Part shown: piece after piece, positions 1 through 9,599 of the stretch | How the letters are laid out: each line of letters opens with the position of its first letter | How positions within the stretch are numbered: position 1 is the first letter of the stretch | From: Photobacterium sanctipauli | GTDB taxonomy: Bacteria > Pseudomonadota > Gammaproteobacteria > Enterobacterales > Vibrionaceae | Length of the DNA: 64,000 nucleotides | Direction: 5' to 3' | NCBI RefSeq assembly: GCF_003026495.1 | Contig: NZ_PYMA01000005.1 | Coordinates: 124,001-188,000, forward strand | Notes under the pieces: model-generated | Seen by the model: the letters and a program-made list of their open reading frames with translations, nothing else | Databases searched by the model: none | What the model was told of the DNA's origin: nothing | Position numbers and translations under genes: made by a program

Positions 1-1
1 C

Positions 2-1108
2 TTTGTGGTGACGCTTTCCAATGCCAAATATGGGCTTATCTCGGCACTGATTGTTATTTTCACCCTTGTGGTATGTGATTTCGGTGTAGCAAAAGTGATT
101 GGCGGCCAATATAACGTATTAGCGACAGATATCTACAAGCAGGTTGTTGGTATGCAAAACTTCTCGATGGGGGCAGTAACAAGCGCTGTGTTGTTATTAC
201 CTGCATTGGTTGCTTTTGCTATCGATCGCTGGGTCAGGAAAAAACAACAGCAAATGATGTCTACCAGCGCAGTGCCTTACCAGCCTAAGCCGAACAAGTT
301 ACGTGACGGTGTCGCGTTCGCGTGGTGTTTACTTGTTGCCCTGAGTATTCTCACTGTCATCGGTATGGCAGTGTATGGCTCTTTAGTGACTTTTTGGCCA
401 TACAACACCACATTAACGCTGCGTCATTATGACTTTGAAAACCTGACAGTATACGGCTGGATGCCGTTTTATAACTCGATCAAGATGGCATTGCTAGCTG
501 CGGGTATCGGTACCGTGTTTACCTTTGTGATTGCCTATGCTGTCGAGAAGGCCAATGGTATGCAGCGCCTACGTAGTTTGATTCATTTGATCGCCATGTT
601 ACCAATGGCGGTCCCTGGCTTGGTACTTGGCCTTGGCTATATCTTTTTCTTTAATGATTCAAGCAATCCGCTGAATGTGCTGTACGGCACCATGGCTATT
701 TTGGTGCTGAACACCATAGTTCACCTCTATACCGTGGGGCACTTAACCTCACTGACGGCATTGAAACAATTGCCTGCAGAAATTGAAGCAGTTGCAGCAT
801 CGTTGAAAATTAGTCAATTCAAAGCTTTTTGGAAAGTCTCTGTCCCGGTTTGTCTGCCAGCGATACTTGATGTGTTCATTTATATGTTTGTCAACGCAAT
901 GACGACTACGTCTGCGGTGGTTTTCTTATATTCGACACAAAATATAGTGGCCAGTGTGGCGGTCATGAACATGGCTGATACTGGCGCGATGGCTTCGGCT
1001 GCAGCAATGGCAATTATGATCATGTTGTTAGCCGCTGGTGCGAAAGTGCTGCATCTGATCATCAGCCATTTCCTTCTCAAGCATACCCAGCGCTGGAAAA
1101 CACGTTAA
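2..1108 (+). CDS. ABC transporter permease, 2-aminoethylphosphonate type (5' partial)
   Basis: The reading frame is open to the window edge, so this is the C-terminal part of a longer protein. It is very hydrophobic with at least seven membrane segments. The permease EAA loop is visible around residues 258-285 (EIEAVAASLK followed by a conserved LPAI). The arrangement, with one membrane segment, a basic linker and then a full permease module, fits the fused two-module permeases (about 570 residues) of putative 2-aminoethylphosphonate importers, related to FbpB iron permeases. It would sit in the inner membrane and form the channel with an ATPase and a periplasmic binding protein encoded to the left, outside the window. 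The HAD phosphatase and LysR gene follow on the same strand. The substrate is inferred from family resemblance only; iron or another phosphonate is possible. Confidence 0.7.
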   Translation, partial: FVVTLSNAKYGLISALIVIFTLVVCDFGVAKVIGGQYNVLATDIYKQVVGMQNFSMGAVTSAVLLLPALVAFAIDRWVRKKQQQMMSTSAVPYQPKPNKLRDGVAFAWCLLVALSILTVIGMAVYGSLVTFWPYNTTLTLRHYDFENLTVYGWMPFYNSIKMALLAAGIGTVFTFVIAYAVEKANGMQRLRSLIHLIAMLPMAVPGLVLGLGYIFFFNDSSNPLNVLYGTMAILVLNTIVHLYTVGHLTSLTALKQLPAEIEAVAASLKISQFKAFWKVSVPVCLPAILDVFIYMFVNAMTTTSAVVFLYSTQNIVASVAVMNMADTGAMASAAAMAIMIMLLAAGAKVLHLIISHFLLKHTQRWKTR

Positions 1109-1154
1109 CGACTGAGAGTTAGCCTCCCTGAAGTAGGGGAGGCAGGATAATGAA

Positions 1155-1877
1155 ATGAAAAAATACCTGATTATTTTTGATATGGACGAAACTTTGGTTT
1201 CGTCGGATTGCTCGACTCTTTGGCATAAGTATCTTGTTGAGAAAGACATCGCCAATGAGCCAGGCTTTTTGGAAAAAGATAAAGCGTTGATGCAGGCATA
1301 TTACGAAGGGAATATGTCGCTTAATGAGTACTTTTCTTTTTCGGTTGAGCCGTTAGCACAATTGAGTGAACGCGAGCTCACCTTACATATTGAAGATTTT
1401 ATTGAAGAAAAAGTGCTTGCGAATGTTTACCCTCAGGCGCAGGCATTGATCCACCGGTTGAATAGCCTAGGCCATACCACCATGGTGATCTCAGCAAGTG
1501 CCAGTTTTTTGGTGGAACCAATAGCCCGTCGTTTAGGTTTGCATGAAGCGATGGGCGTGGATTTGAAGAGGTCATTATCAGGAATCACAGGTGAAGTTGA
1601 AGGTATTGCCAGTTACCAAATGGGCAAGGTACTTCGTTTGAAGTTATGGCTAGAGCATAAAGGCCCTTTTGATAAGATCACTTTCTTTAGTGACTCGCAT
1701 AATGATTTACCCCTGCTGGAATACGCGGCTTGCGCAGTTGCCGTCAATCCAGATAGTAAACTGGAACACATTGCCCGCGAGAGTGGCTGGAATATTTGTG
1801 AATGGTCGGTTGCATCCTCATTATCGGTGAGCCAACAGCATGCCAAATCGCTGATATCGATGATTGAAAACAGTTAA
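1155..1877 (+). CDS. HAD-superfamily subfamily IB phosphatase
   Basis: A 240-residue haloacid-dehalogenase-fold hydrolase. Motif I is DMDETLVSSD at about residues 10-19 (nucleophile Asp and general acid Asp). Motif II is the Ser in VISASASF. The motif III lysine lies in YQMGKVLRLK, and motif IV is FFSDSHNDLPLLE with the acidic Mg2+ ligands. This is the SerB-like IB architecture. It starts at the ATG 47 bases after the permease stop, on the same strand, so it is probably in the same transcript. In that context a phosphatase acting on a phosphonate- or aminoalcohol-derived phosphate is plausible, but the substrate cannot be read from the sequence. It is not PhnX, whose cap domain and motifs differ. 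Confidence 0.8.
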   Translation: MKKYLIIFDMDETLVSSDCSTLWHKYLVEKDIANEPGFLEKDKALMQAYYEGNMSLNEYFSFSVEPLAQLSERELTLHIEDFIEEKVLANVYPQAQALIHRLNSLGHTTMVISASASFLVEPIARRLGLHEAMGVDLKRSLSGITGEVEGIASYQMGKVLRLKLWLEHKGPFDKITFFSDSHNDLPLLEYAACAVAVNPDSKLEHIARESGWNICEWSVASSLSVSQQHAKSLISMIENS

Positions 1878-1961
1878 TACTCGTTGGCGGGTCATTTAGC
1901 CGTCATCTGCTTTACATCATGTGGTTATATTCGTCGATTAGTCTTGGTGGTTTTCATTGAT

Positions 1962-2882
1962 ATGGTAAGTGAGTCTATGTTGCCACCTTTACGTGCTTTG
2001 GTTGTATTCGAAGCTGTTGCACGTCTTCGCTCTGTTAGCCTTGCGGCAAAAGAATTGAATGTTACTCAAGCTGCAATTAGCCAGCAGCTCAAGCAGCTTG
2101 AGTCTTTTCTTGACACTCAGTTGTTAGAAAGGGGGCGGAGCGGAATGACATTAACCCATGCAGGGCAAAAATATCACCCTGTTGTATCTTACACCCTTGG
2201 CCAGTTAAAAAAGAAAACCCAGTCGTTATTTGGCGAAGAAAAGTCTGAAGTACTCAGAATGCGGGTGAACAACAGCTTGGCACAACAGTGGCTACTTCCT
2301 CGGCTTAAAAGTTTTTACCGTCAGTACCCATTTATTCGAATAGATATCGACACCGTCGATTGGCCATCGCGTAACCCTTGCGATACTGTCGATGTTGAAA
2401 TCACCAACGGCCGGTATGGCGGATCTGATATTCAAACCGAGCGGTTGTTTAACGAACAGTGGCACTTGGTTTGTAGCCCTAAATACTATGAAAAGCACAA
2501 AGAAAAATTAGTACGCTTCGAGCTTAATGATCTGGATGCTATTCAAGTGAAGGGGTACGAAGATGATTGGTATTCATGGTTGCATTTTCATGGCTTAACC
2601 TCGGCGCCACCGCGTGTCATTCTTGAAGTGAACAACTCCCTTCAAGCGATGCAAGCCGCGAAGCATGATATAGGGCTACTGATGGTGCGCTCGTTAGTGG
2701 CCATGGATATGCTAGAAAAAGGCGAACTGGTGATTGCAATGCCGGGGGAGATGCCAGAAGAGCGAGGTCATTACTTGATAACCCAGAGTAAACGTCCACC
2801 TAAAGTACAGCTATTTTGTGACTGGCTATATGCCCAAATGTCACATTCAAAACCAGATCTTGAAGTGATGCTACAGCACTAA
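1962..2882 (+). CDS. LysR-family transcriptional regulator, GcvA type
   Basis: The N-terminal winged helix-turn-helix (PPLRALVVFEAVARLRS, then AAKELNVTQAAISQQL) is of the GcvA-like LysR class. A substrate-binding domain follows from about residue 95. The frame can be extended upstream to a TTG at 1884, but homologues of this class begin just before the PPLRAL motif, so ATG 1962 or ATG 1977 is preferred. It lies 84 bases downstream of the HAD phosphatase on the same strand and is the likely local regulator of the phosphonate transport genes. That role is inferred from position. Confidence 0.8.
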   Translation: MVSESMLPPLRALVVFEAVARLRSVSLAAKELNVTQAAISQQLKQLESFLDTQLLERGRSGMTLTHAGQKYHPVVSYTLGQLKKKTQSLFGEEKSEVLRMRVNNSLAQQWLLPRLKSFYRQYPFIRIDIDTVDWPSRNPCDTVDVEITNGRYGGSDIQTERLFNEQWHLVCSPKYYEKHKEKLVRFELNDLDAIQVKGYEDDWYSWLHFHGLTSAPPRVILEVNNSLQAMQAAKHDIGLLMVRSLVAMDMLEKGELVIAMPGEMPEERGHYLITQSKRPPKVQLFCDWLYAQMSHSKPDLEVMLQH

Positions 2883-2949
2883 GAAAGGCGTAAGTCGATA
2901 ATTGCACTATATTTCTATTGTTACGCTTATTCTAATAATCGGAGGGAGC

Positions 2950-3543
2950 ATGGCAGTGAAGAATAGTATATTTGTTTTAGGGGCGATTTTTACGTTATGT
3001 AGTGCGACATCTGCATGGGCAAATTGGAGCTTGGATGGGCCGAAATCCACGATTGGTTTTTCATCCGTAAAGAATGATTCAGTGCTGGAGCAGCACACAT
3101 TCCGTAATCTATCTGGTGCAATCAGTGATGCTGGTGATGTGAAACTCTCAATAGATCTCACCAGTGTTGATACCAATATCCAAATCCGTGATGAGCGGAT
3201 GAAGAAAGAGTTGTTTGAAACAGAAAAACACCCACTGACGATGCTGGTGGCCTCGGTAGATTCTGAAGCACTCAGCAGCATGTCGCCGGGTAAAACCATG
3301 GAAACGGATATTGAGTTCGAGCTTGATTTACATGGCAAGAAACAAAAACTTGGAACGCGAGTACAGGTAACAGGGCTAGAGAACGGCGGGTTACAAGTGA
3401 CTACCCTGAAGCCTGTAGAAGTAAAGTCGGCCCAATTTGGACTGGATACCGGTATTGATAAACTCAAAGACATTGCCAAGCTCAATAGCATCTTGCTGAC
3501 GGTACCCGTCTCTGCCAATTTGATTTTTGTGGCTGAAGAATAG
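2950..3543 (+). CDS. YceI-family periplasmic protein
   Basis: A protein of about 197 residues with a signal peptide (hydrophobic run ending SATSAWA-NW). The lipocalin-like YceI domain begins with the typical WSLDGPKSTIGFSS pattern. YceI proteins bind isoprenoid-type lipids in the periplasm and are often induced by high pH or osmotic stress. ATG 2950 is preceded by the strong ribosome-binding site GGAGGG; an upstream TTG at 2902 has no such signal and would give an implausible leader. The gene appears monocistronic, with a rho-independent terminator directly downstream. Confidence 0.85.
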   Translation: MAVKNSIFVLGAIFTLCSATSAWANWSLDGPKSTIGFSSVKNDSVLEQHTFRNLSGAISDAGDVKLSIDLTSVDTNIQIRDERMKKELFETEKHPLTMLVASVDSEALSSMSPGKTMETDIEFELDLHGKKQKLGTRVQVTGLENGGLQVTTLKPVEVKSAQFGLDTGIDKLKDIAKLNSILLTVPVSANLIFVAEE

Positions 3544-3588
3544 TTCATCGAGTGAGCCGCTTTTTACATATTGAAGCAAATTGAATAT

Positions 3589-3622
3589 AAAGAGCCAGCA
3601 GTTAGCATTGCTGGCTCTTTTT
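3589..3622 (+). terminator. Rho-independent terminator after the YceI gene
   Basis: A 10-bp stem AGAGCCAGCA / TGCTGGCTCT with an 8-base loop, followed by a T run. It lies 45 bases after the YceI stop codon. Confidence 0.85.
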
Positions 3623-3672
3623 AATAGTGCTACTTTGGCATTTGTTAATAAACCGTAAATTCAAGGATGAAA

Positions 3673-4290
3673 ATGAACAAGGTACGCTTTGGAAGCAATG
3701 AAATAACCCCAAGTAAAGTTGTGTGTGTCGGAAGAAACTATGTCGCTCATATTCATGAATTGGGCAATGAAATTCCACAGGGCATGGTGTTGTTCGTTAA
3801 GCCTAACTCAGCAATCTCTGCTCAGTTAGCTTCAAGCCATAATGGCGATCAGTTACATTACGAGGCAGAGCTCTCTTATCTGTATGAAAAGGGCAAATTT
3901 ACCGCAGTGGCTATCGGGTTGGATCTAACTAAGCGTGAAGTTCAAAGCCAGCTGAAGGCTAAATCATTACCTTGGGAGCGCAGTAAGGCATTTGATGGAT
4001 CGGCGTTATTTACTGACTTTGTACCAGTACCTGAAGAAGGGGAGCTAGCACTACGGTTATCCATCAATGATGAATGTGTGCAGCAAGGTGGGACTTCATT
4101 GATGATTTATCAGCCAGATGTCATTCTTGAAGAAGTACAGAGCTTTATGAGCTTGGAAGATGGCGATATCATCATGACAGGCACGCCAGCTGGTGTAGGC
4201 AATGTACCAGCGAACGCAAAATTCACAGCGTCATTACTTTGTGATGAACAAGAAATTCATACTGCGCAGTGGGTAGCAGACCAACCGTAG
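3673..4290 (+). CDS. Fumarylacetoacetate hydrolase-family protein (acylpyruvase-like)
   Basis: A protein of about 205 residues with the FAH C-terminal-domain fold. It shows the family opening VVCVGRNYVAHIHELGNE, the acidic metal-binding segment HYEAELSYL, and the closing signature DIIMTGTPAGVG. The length matches FAHD1-type acylpyruvases or oxaloacetate decarboxylases rather than true fumarylacetoacetase; the latter is encoded separately at 42692. ATG 3667 overlaps the AAGGA ribosome-binding site, whereas ATG 3673 stands five bases after it and is preferred. The small DUF3820 gene follows 25 bases later. The exact substrate is unknown. Confidence 0.8.
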   Translation: MNKVRFGSNEITPSKVVCVGRNYVAHIHELGNEIPQGMVLFVKPNSAISAQLASSHNGDQLHYEAELSYLYEKGKFTAVAIGLDLTKREVQSQLKAKSLPWERSKAFDGSALFTDFVPVPEEGELALRLSINDECVQQGGTSLMIYQPDVILEEVQSFMSLEDGDIIMTGTPAGVGNVPANAKFTASLLCDEQEIHTAQWVADQP

Positions 4291-4315
4291 TCAAAAAAGA
4301 GTAAGCAGGTACAAC

Positions 4316-4531
4316 ATGTTTAATAAAGAACACCTTGTCAAACTGGCAAATGTGAAAATGCCATTTGGTAAGTACAGCGGGCGAGTATTGATTGAACTGC
4401 CTGAAGAGTACCTGCTTTGGTTCCAGAAAAAAGGCTTCCCCGAAGGTGAACTTGGCACCTTGATGGCTTTGGCACTAGAGTTCAAAATCGAAGGCTTGGA
4501 AAGTGTGATCAGGCCGCTAAGGCGTGACTAA
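4316..4531 (+). CDS. DUF3820 family protein
   Basis: A 71-residue protein with the DUF3820 pattern MPFGKYSGRVLIELPEEYLLW near residues 15-35. This family is small, conserved in gammaproteobacteria and of unknown biochemical role; similar modules occur beside exonuclease domains. It lies 25 bases after the FAH-family gene and probably shares its transcript. Confidence 0.8.
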   Translation: MFNKEHLVKLANVKMPFGKYSGRVLIELPEEYLLWFQKKGFPEGELGTLMALALEFKIEGLESVIRPLRRD

Positions 4532-4592
4532 GTGATTTTGTGGTTGTCTCGAGAAGATGCCAATTCGCCGATTTCAACTTACTGAATAATTT

Positions 4593-4931
4593 TCAGTCCA
4601 TTCGGGTAATAAAGGTTTGCTCGTCATCCACAAAAGCCACATAGCCGCCGTGATAGATAAACACCCGACCACGCCCTTCAACTAGGCAGGCAAGCTGTGG
4701 GTTCAAATCTTCTTCGTTATCCTGGCTTTGGAAAGTGCCGGTATCGGTGATTACGCCGCTGAGTGTAGGCAAATATCCATAAGTGCGCTTGGCTTGATCA
4801 ATCAGGTTCAATTCGCTGGCGGTAGAGAAGCAAGAGGGGATCGCACCGGCGTCTTCGATGAATATAGTTTTCAGTTCTTCAAACGCTGTAATCACCAGCC
4901 AGTCGATGCCGTTAACATGATGGATAAACAT
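4593..4931 (-). CDS. Conserved hypothetical protein
   Basis: A 112-residue acidic, soluble protein with no signal peptide or membrane segment. I do not recognise a domain. The composition is that of a real gene: a mixed alpha/beta pattern such as GRVFIYHGGYVAFVDDEQ near the C-terminus, and no long biased runs. It faces the DUF3820 gene convergently and lies upstream of and divergent from the PRPP-synthetase-like gene. No function is proposed. Confidence 0.6.
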   Translation of the reverse strand: MFIHHVNGIDWLVITAFEELKTIFIEDAGAIPSCFSTASELNLIDQAKRTYGYLPTLSGVITDTGTFQSQDNEEDLNPQLACLVEGRGRVFIYHGGYVAFVDDEQTFITRMD

Positions 4932-5167
4932 AGAGTTTCTCGTTAATTCTGATGCGGAGATTTTATCACTATCAGGGGAGAACGTAGTAGAGGTTTAGTT
5001 GCTAAAGGCGGTAATTCTGTGCCATGTAGTCTTTAATTTCACTGTAGCCAGTACGCTAGCCACCAACCTTAAAGTCTTTCGCCCAAACTGGCGTTTGCCG
5101 CTGCCGTTTTGTTGATTCTGTAATAGAATACCCGTAACAACTCTCTTTCATATTGATAAGGAATGCC

Positions 5168-6376
5168 ATGAGCAGCCAGAATGCACAATCAGATGATGTA
5201 GTGATTGTCAGTAACTCATCCGACAACCCGTTTGCAATCGATGTTGCATATGCAATGGGCCAGGATGAAGATATCTCCGATGTAATCAGCATGAAGCACT
5301 TCATGAACACTGAGTTTTGCCCACGCTTTATCTCAGATGAAAATGACATGGAGAATATTGGTAACAGCTTAGCAGGCAAGACCGTTGTCATTGTAAGTAC
5401 CGGTAACCTGGTTACAAGCCGCCAGGAATTGGCCATGCATAACCTTATCATTGCACGAGCGGCCAAAGAAAATGGTGCTAGCCGTGTGGTATTGGTTGAG
5501 CCAGACCTGTTTTTCTCAGCTCAAGATCGTGGTCCTCGTGCAGATTTGGGGGATACCCACGGTGAGCGAGACACAGCCGACATTAAGAAGTTTGATGGAC
5601 AACCTTTTACTTCTAAACTCTATGCTCAGATGCTGAAGCTTGCTGGTGTTGATGATGTAGTGACGGTGCATAACCATTCTGTTTCTGTACAGAAGATGTT
5701 TAGCGAAGTGTTCGAAGGCCGTTTCTTCAATCTCATTCCTTACAAGATTTACGCTCACTACTTGCTGAGTTCAAATATATTGAGTTACGGACCAGATGGT
5801 GAAGGTCTCGTTCTTTGTGCGCCCGACAAAGGTGCTCGCGACTTCGTGAAAGAGATGTACAACACGCTTGGTTTACCCAAGGCTAAGTTCATTATGTTAG
5901 ACAAAGAGCGTACTGCTGAACGTAAGGTTGAAATCACTCTTCACGCTGAGAGTGAAGACACATTCGAGGGCTTAAACAACCCGAGTATCGTTCTGTTTGA
6001 TGATATGGTGCGAACCGGCTCAACAGTCGTAAAATCTTGTCAGTTCCTTCAGCAGTTAAAACCTGAGCGCATGGTATTCACTGTCTCACATTTCTATGCA
6101 AGTACTGAAGGTCGCGAGCGTATGTCTAACCCTGCTTTGGGTGAGATTCTGACACTGAATACAATGCCAACTATCTTGAACCGTGATGAGCAAGGTCGCT
6201 TACGCAAGAAAATGGTTGTGCTTAAAATTGAGAAATTCTTGGCCCAAGAGCTGTGCAAGATACTGAAGTTACCACAGCGATCTGAAGAGACGAACCCGTA
6301 CAAAATTGACATGTCATCGAAGAACCCTCGCTTCCAGCGTAAAATTTGGTTCTCTGATCAACTGTCCGAACTGTAG
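5168..6376 (+). CDS. Ribose-phosphate pyrophosphokinase-like protein (PRPP synthetase family)
   Basis: A protein of about 402 residues with the two phosphoribosyltransferase-type domains of PRPP synthetases. The N-domain carries VEPDLFFSAQDRGPRADLG, which corresponds to the ATP-binding flexible loop. The C-domain carries LFDDMVRTGSTV, the PRPP/ribose-phosphate binding loop. It is longer than classical Prs (about 315 residues) and clearly divergent, so it is probably a paralogue and not the housekeeping enzyme. The start is ATG 5168, preceded by AAGGA; the longer frame from a TTG at 5153 would bury that signal. The gene stands alone. Its role as a second PRPP-forming or nucleotide-sensing enzyme is inference. 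Confidence 0.75.
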   Translation: MSSQNAQSDDVVIVSNSSDNPFAIDVAYAMGQDEDISDVISMKHFMNTEFCPRFISDENDMENIGNSLAGKTVVIVSTGNLVTSRQELAMHNLIIARAAKENGASRVVLVEPDLFFSAQDRGPRADLGDTHGERDTADIKKFDGQPFTSKLYAQMLKLAGVDDVVTVHNHSVSVQKMFSEVFEGRFFNLIPYKIYAHYLLSSNILSYGPDGEGLVLCAPDKGARDFVKEMYNTLGLPKAKFIMLDKERTAERKVEITLHAESEDTFEGLNNPSIVLFDDMVRTGSTVVKSCQFLQQLKPERMVFTVSHFYASTEGRERMSNPALGEILTLNTMPTILNRDEQGRLRKKMVVLKIEKFLAQELCKILKLPQRSEETNPYKIDMSSKNPRFQRKIWFSDQLSEL

Positions 6377-6628
6377 TGGTTGATATAGCTATCACATAAC
6401 GTTAAGCCTCCCGTTCAGAGTGATGAACTAAGGTCGGGGGGCACACCACATAGTAAGCTATCAGTTTTTTTACAACAATTTGGAGAACATGGTCATATAT
6501 TGGGTTCCATAGAAGGGCCTCTCCGGAGAGTTCTTGGCACCTTGAAGGGGTTGGCATGAAAGTGTTATCAGTCCACTCAAGCATGACATGTTAGTTGTGT
6601 GACCACACATTTAGTTTCGGAATTTTAA

Positions 6629-7120
6629 ATGATCCCAAAGTATAGTGAGTTAGAAATAGAAAGAAGATGGTTGGCGAAAGTTAATGAACTGCCAGATCTT
6701 GCGAAGTTAGAAAAAAAGCAAATTACAGACTCCTATGTAGATGGTACTCGACTAAGACTTCGAAAAGTAGAGTCGCCGAAAGGTATGTCTTATAAGTTGT
6801 GCAAGAAGTATGGAAAGATTAGTGGAATTTCTGAGCCAATAACTAACATCTATATTGATGAAAATGAGTATGCTGTATTTTCTCGATTAGAGGCGAGCAT
6901 CTTGGTTCGCGAGCGGTATACCTATGAATTTAGAGAGGTTAAATTTAGCATCAATAGAATAGTTGATGGTACTGGTCCGGTCATCATTGAAGCTGAATTT
7001 CGAAATGAAGAAGAAGCTATAGCTTGTACTCCTCCGGCATTTTGCGGGGAAGAAGTCAGTGATAAAAAAGGGTTTGAAGCAATAAATTTTGCAAGTAAGA
7101 GCTGTATTATCTCGGACTAA
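6629..7120 (+). CDS. CYTH-domain protein (triphosphate tunnel family)
   Basis: A 163-residue protein beginning with the CYTH signature ELEIERRWL (ExExR/K type). It continues with alternating basic and acidic strands (GTRLRLRKVES, YKLCKKYGK, YEFREVKFSINRIV, VIIEAEFRNEEEA) that form the triphosphate-binding tunnel in this superfamily. Members hydrolyse inorganic triphosphate or thiamine triphosphate, or cyclise ATP. The protein is short, with no CHAD domain. Its DNA is visibly richer in A+T and AGA/AAA codons than the neighbouring genes, suggesting a different origin. The activity cannot be assigned. Confidence 0.7.
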   Translation: MIPKYSELEIERRWLAKVNELPDLAKLEKKQITDSYVDGTRLRLRKVESPKGMSYKLCKKYGKISGISEPITNIYIDENEYAVFSRLEASILVRERYTYEFREVKFSINRIVDGTGPVIIEAEFRNEEEAIACTPPAFCGEEVSDKKGFEAINFASKSCIISD

Positions 7121-7210
7121 ACAAGATATTTTAATTGTAAAAGAAGATAGTTACTGCTCCACCTCAGAGCTCAACACTATGAGCCCTGAGATGGAAAAAT
7201 TGGGCTTTGC

Positions 7211-7543
7211 TTATTTATCAACGTCACCAAGTGCGCCTTCATGTGACAGATCACCAGACAGTTCGGCTTGTATTTCCGCTAGGGTTTCTTCCTCAGCAGC
7301 AACGATTTCACCTGTTAGTGCGTTTATCTCTACTTCGTAAGCTTTATCTCCTTTTTTAACAAATACATCCCATTGGGCATCTGGTTCGTCGTGGCGAATA
7401 CCAAGCACTTCAACATCAACCGCAGCAAGTGCCGACTTAATTGCTTCATCTTTACTAATGATTTTTGCGTCCGACGCTGCATAGGTTGGTATGCAGAATG
7501 TAATGAAAGCAATTACAGCACTAGTTAAAAGAAATTTTTTCAT
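7211..7543 (-). CDS. PepSY-domain periplasmic protein
   Basis: A protein of about 110 residues with a cleavable signal peptide (MKKFLLTSAVIAFITFCIPTYAAS). One PepSY-type repeat follows: KDEAIKSALAAV..., then a strand WDVFVKKGDKAYEVEINALTGEIV. PepSY domains are small periplasmic or cell-surface modules often linked to protease inhibition. ATG 7543 is preceded by GGAGAT and begins the signal peptide; the ATG at 7564 adds seven residues in front of it. It is monocistronic, with no obvious partner. Confidence 0.8.
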   Translation of the reverse strand: MKKFLLTSAVIAFITFCIPTYAASDAKIISKDEAIKSALAAVDVEVLGIRHDEPDAQWDVFVKKGDKAYEVEINALTGEIVAAEEETLAEIQAELSGDLSHEGALGDVDK

Positions 7544-7819
7544 GAGTATCTCCACTATTATCAAAGCCAGAACATTTTTAATACGAACAAAATCGATGAC
7601 AGTGCTTAGTAATTTAGAATGATCTCTCCTCTCAATTTGTCCTTATCACCATTGAATTTAGGTAATAACCTTGATTATTGCAGGGGAACGAAGTGAATAC
7701 TCTGATTATGAGGCCAAAGAATATGCTTTTTAAGCGTAAGTGATTGATGCCTTTTTGTTGAGGCAGACGTATCATTACTAATAGGTGAAAGTGAGTTAGA
7801 TACATGGAGCATTAAAGCG

Positions 7820-9523
7820 ATGAGTAAACGAGAGGGAGCAGAGGTTCCTGCAAACATTTTTAATCTTAGTAGCCTTGCTAAGCTATCAGATTATTCATTG
7901 CTTGAGACTCTTAACCCAGATCCTGATGCCACATCAGACGGTGTTGATTTTCGCCCAAGGCAAGTTTATTCAGGCCATTATGTGCCAGTTAAACCGTCTC
8001 CAATTGCAGACCCTATCTATGTCAGCCATGGCCACCAATTCTTTAAGGAATTGGGGCTAGAAGATAGCTTGGCGAAAACCGATGAGTTTGCAAAGTTTTT
8101 CTCTGGAAGTCTCGATGATGCGCCTGCACCTATGCGAAACATGGGGTGGGCCACGGGTTATGCGCTATCGATTTATGGCAATGAATACACACAGCAGTGC
8201 CCATTTAAAACGGGTAACGGCTATGGCGATGGCCGGGCCATTTCGGTATTTGAAGGTGTGATAAACAACAAGCGCTGGGAGATGCAGTTAAAAGGCGGTG
8301 GACCAACACCTTACTGCCGTGGTGCGGATGGTAGGGCAGTGTTGCGTTCTAGTGTGAGGGAGTTTCTTGCTCAAGAATATATGCACGCACTCGGTATTCC
8401 TTCCTCTCGATCTCTAAGCCTCTTTGTCTCGGCGTCTGAAACCGTTGACCGCCCATGGTACAGTGAGGGGTCTCGCTCAGAGAACCCAGATATCATGGTC
8501 TCAAACCCTGTTGCGATTACTACCCGCGTCGCACCTTCTTTCTTGCGAGTTGGTCAGCTAGAGCTCTTTAGCCGAAGAGCGCGTGTTAATGCGCATCCAA
8601 CGGCACTGGCAGAGTTAGAAACGATAGTGCTGCATGTTATTGACCGAGAATACAGCGCGCAGATTGGTAGTGACTTGCCAATGGCGGACAAATTGCTGAT
8701 TTTAGCAGCTGAGTTTCGGGACCGATTGACATCGTTAGTCACCAACTGGCTACGAGTAGGTTACTGCCAAGGCAATTTTAATAGCGACAATTGTGCTGCG
8801 GGGGGATACACCCTGGACTACGGGCCATTTGGTTTCTGTGAGTACTTCGACCCGTATTTCCAACCTTGGACTGGAGGCGGTCGCCACTTTGCCTTCTTTA
8901 ACCAGCCTTTAGCTGCCGAGAAGAACTTCGAGTCATTTTGCTCAGCCTTAAAGCCGCTTTTACAAGCAGATTCAGAGGCATTAGAACAGCTAGAGCAGAT
9001 CGTTGAAGGCTTCTCTTTTGCTATGCAGGATAAAGTTAGCAAAATGTGGGCAGAAAAACTCGGGCTAGACACATTCGATAGTGAGTTGTTTAACCAGCTG
9101 CTATCGCTGATGATGAAAACCCATGTTGACTACACGATATTTTTCCGTGAGCTTTCAAACATCCCGACAGATGTTTCAGGTATTTCGGCTAGCTTCTATG
9201 CGAAACCAAGTAAGGAGCTAGAAGAAGCGTGGTCACTATGGCTGAATTCATGGCGTGAAATGCTTAACCCAATGCAGAGTATTGAAGAGGTTTCGGGCCA
9301 GATGAAGCAGGTGAACCCTAAGTATACCTGGCGAGAGTGGCTCATTGTGCCTGCTTATGAGCAAGCGAAGAATGGGGATTTTTTACTTATTCATGAGCTA
9401 CAAGCTATTCTAGCGACCCCATACAATGAGCAATCAAAAGCCGTGGAAGAGAAGTACTACCGCTTAAGGCCTCTTGAATTTTTTGCAACTGGCGGCGTCT
9501 CTCATTACAGCTGTTCCTCCTAG
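7820..9523 (+). CDS. selO: SelO/YdiU protein adenylyltransferase
   Basis: A 567-residue pseudokinase-fold protein of the SelO (UPF0061/YdiU) family. These proteins transfer AMP from ATP to Ser, Thr or Tyr residues and are linked to redox homeostasis. Visible family motifs include the glycine-rich [22 protein letters not shown], the [22 protein letters not shown] segment, [22 protein letters not shown] and the extreme C-terminal GVSHYSCSS. That tail carries Cys where eukaryotic SelO has selenocysteine. It is longer than E. coli YdiU (about 478 residues), with extra C-terminal sequence. The start is ATG 7820. It is monocistronic. Confidence 0.92.
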   Translation: MSKREGAEVPANIFNLSSLAKLSDYSLLETLNPDPDATSDGVDFRPRQVYSGHYVPVKPSPIADPIYVSHGHQFFKELGLEDSLAKTDEFAKFFSGSLDDAPAPMRNMGWATGYALSIYGNEYTQQCPFKTGNGYGDGRAISVFEGVINNKRWEMQLKGGGPTPYCRGADGRAVLRSSVREFLAQEYMHALGIPSSRSLSLFVSASETVDRPWYSEGSRSENPDIMVSNPVAITTRVAPSFLRVGQLELFSRRARVNAHPTALAELETIVLHVIDREYSAQIGSDLPMADKLLILAAEFRDRLTSLVTNWLRVGYCQGNFNSDNCAAGGYTLDYGPFGFCEYFDPYFQPWTGGGRHFAFFNQPLAAEKNFESFCSALKPLLQADSEALEQLEQIVEGFSFAMQDKVSKMWAEKLGLDTFDSELFNQLLSLMMKTHVDYTIFFRELSNIPTDVSGISASFYAKPSKELEEAWSLWLNSWREMLNPMQSIEEVSGQMKQVNPKYTWREWLIVPAYEQAKNGDFLLIHELQAILATPYNEQSKAVEEKYYRLRPLEFFATGGVSHYSCSS

Positions 9524-9599
9524 CGTAGAGGGGGCTTTCTGGCAAGGTGAAAACTATCTTTAGTGTGATTAACTAGTTGTTGAATATCAGTGTGACGCA

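Noticed and set aside
2907..3548. A 213-residue open frame on the minus strand opposite the YceI gene
   Set aside because: It mirrors the YceI coding region almost exactly, is Ser/Cys-rich without a domain, and lacks a ribosome-binding site; the plus-strand gene has family signatures and signal peptide.
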